DNA of 5,268 bases from an uncultured Clostridia bacterium (lineage in GTDB: Bacteria > Bacillota > Clostridia > Christensenellales > Aristaeellaceae). Made by a program: the position numbers and the translations under genes. The stretch is taken from assembly GCA_934621505.1 (NCBI GenBank), contig CAKTUU010000057.1, forward strand, positions 1 through 5,268, written 5' to 3'. Below are positions 5,226 to 5,268 of the stretch, piece after piece (position 1 is the first letter of the stretch; the number at the start of each line of letters is the position of its first letter). Under the pieces are notes generated by a model, which worked only from the letters and a program-made list of their open reading frames with translations, had not been told where the DNA came from and searched no databases.

Positions 5226-5268
5226 TTACCACATGACCCCGTCGTATTTTGCCAGCACCTGGTTGGGC
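5226..5268 (-). CDS. C-terminal end of an unidentified protein (partial)
   Basis: The minus strand carries an open frame from the window edge to a TAA at 5228-5226, ending in the residues PNQVLAKYDGVMW. The rest of the gene lies beyond 5268. With 13 residues I cannot name a family. The compact tail and the following gap full of inverted repeats fit a true gene end, and it would run in the same direction as serS. Another frame on this strand is open through the gap down to about 5083, but it crosses both inverted repeats and looks like chance. Confidence 0.5.
   Translation of the reverse strand, partial: PNQVLAKYDGVMW

Noticed and set aside
5012..5236. A 74-residue plus-strand frame starting with TTG in the gap
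   Set aside because: It has no Shine-Dalgarno, begins at the serS UP-element region, and runs through two perfect inverted repeats and the end of the opposite-strand gene. Its sequence resembles no family I know.
5083..5268. An alternative minus-strand frame open from the window edge through the gap
   Set aside because: It would translate both inverted repeats and has a low-complexity, Pro/Lys/Leu-rich tail. The frame stopping at 5226 is more protein-like, although only 13 residues are visible.

Overview
The window looks like ordinary chromosomal core genome from a Gram-positive anaerobe of the Clostridia, perhaps Oscillospiraceae-like. This rests on three things: the gene order yicC(yloC)-remA-gmk-rpoZ-coaBC, which is a Bacillota signature; a T-box riboswitch ahead of serS; and strong AGGAGG-type ribosome binding sites in moderately GC-rich DNA. 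The genus cannot be fixed from the sequence alone.

Layout. Bases 1-45 hold a weak intrinsic terminator, presumably for a gene to the left. Two candidate promoters (49-77 and 107-135) follow, the second overlapping a perfect 6-bp dyad. A five-gene plus-strand operon fills 171-3387: a YicC-family endoribonuclease, the DNA-binding regulator RemA, guanylate kinase, RNA polymerase omega and the bifunctional CoA enzyme CoaBC. Junctions are 13, 3, 35 and 1 bp, so the genes are probably co-transcribed. A 15-bp perfect hairpin (3388-3427) separates coaBC from serS, which runs the opposite way (4712-3441).

Upstream of serS, 4713-5005 is a complete regulatory unit on the minus strand: a near-consensus promoter, a T-box leader with recognisable Stem I, Stem III, T-box sequence and terminator, and a strong Shine-Dalgarno. 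The acceptor-reading UGGC and the likely UCC specifier both fit uncharged tRNA-Ser, so serS should be induced by serine starvation. Bases 5006-5225 contain no convincing gene but several inverted repeats, including a nested palindromic element (5077-5129) and a perfect stem at 5157-5185. The last 43 bases hold the C-terminus of an unidentified minus-strand protein.

The genes join housekeeping functions: RNA turnover (YicC), regulation (RemA), GTP supply (Gmk), transcription (RpoZ), CoA synthesis (CoaBC) and tRNA charging (SerS). I found no mobile element, CRISPR array, tRNA/rRNA gene or obvious novel system. The least explained sequence is the palindrome-rich gap at 5006-5225.
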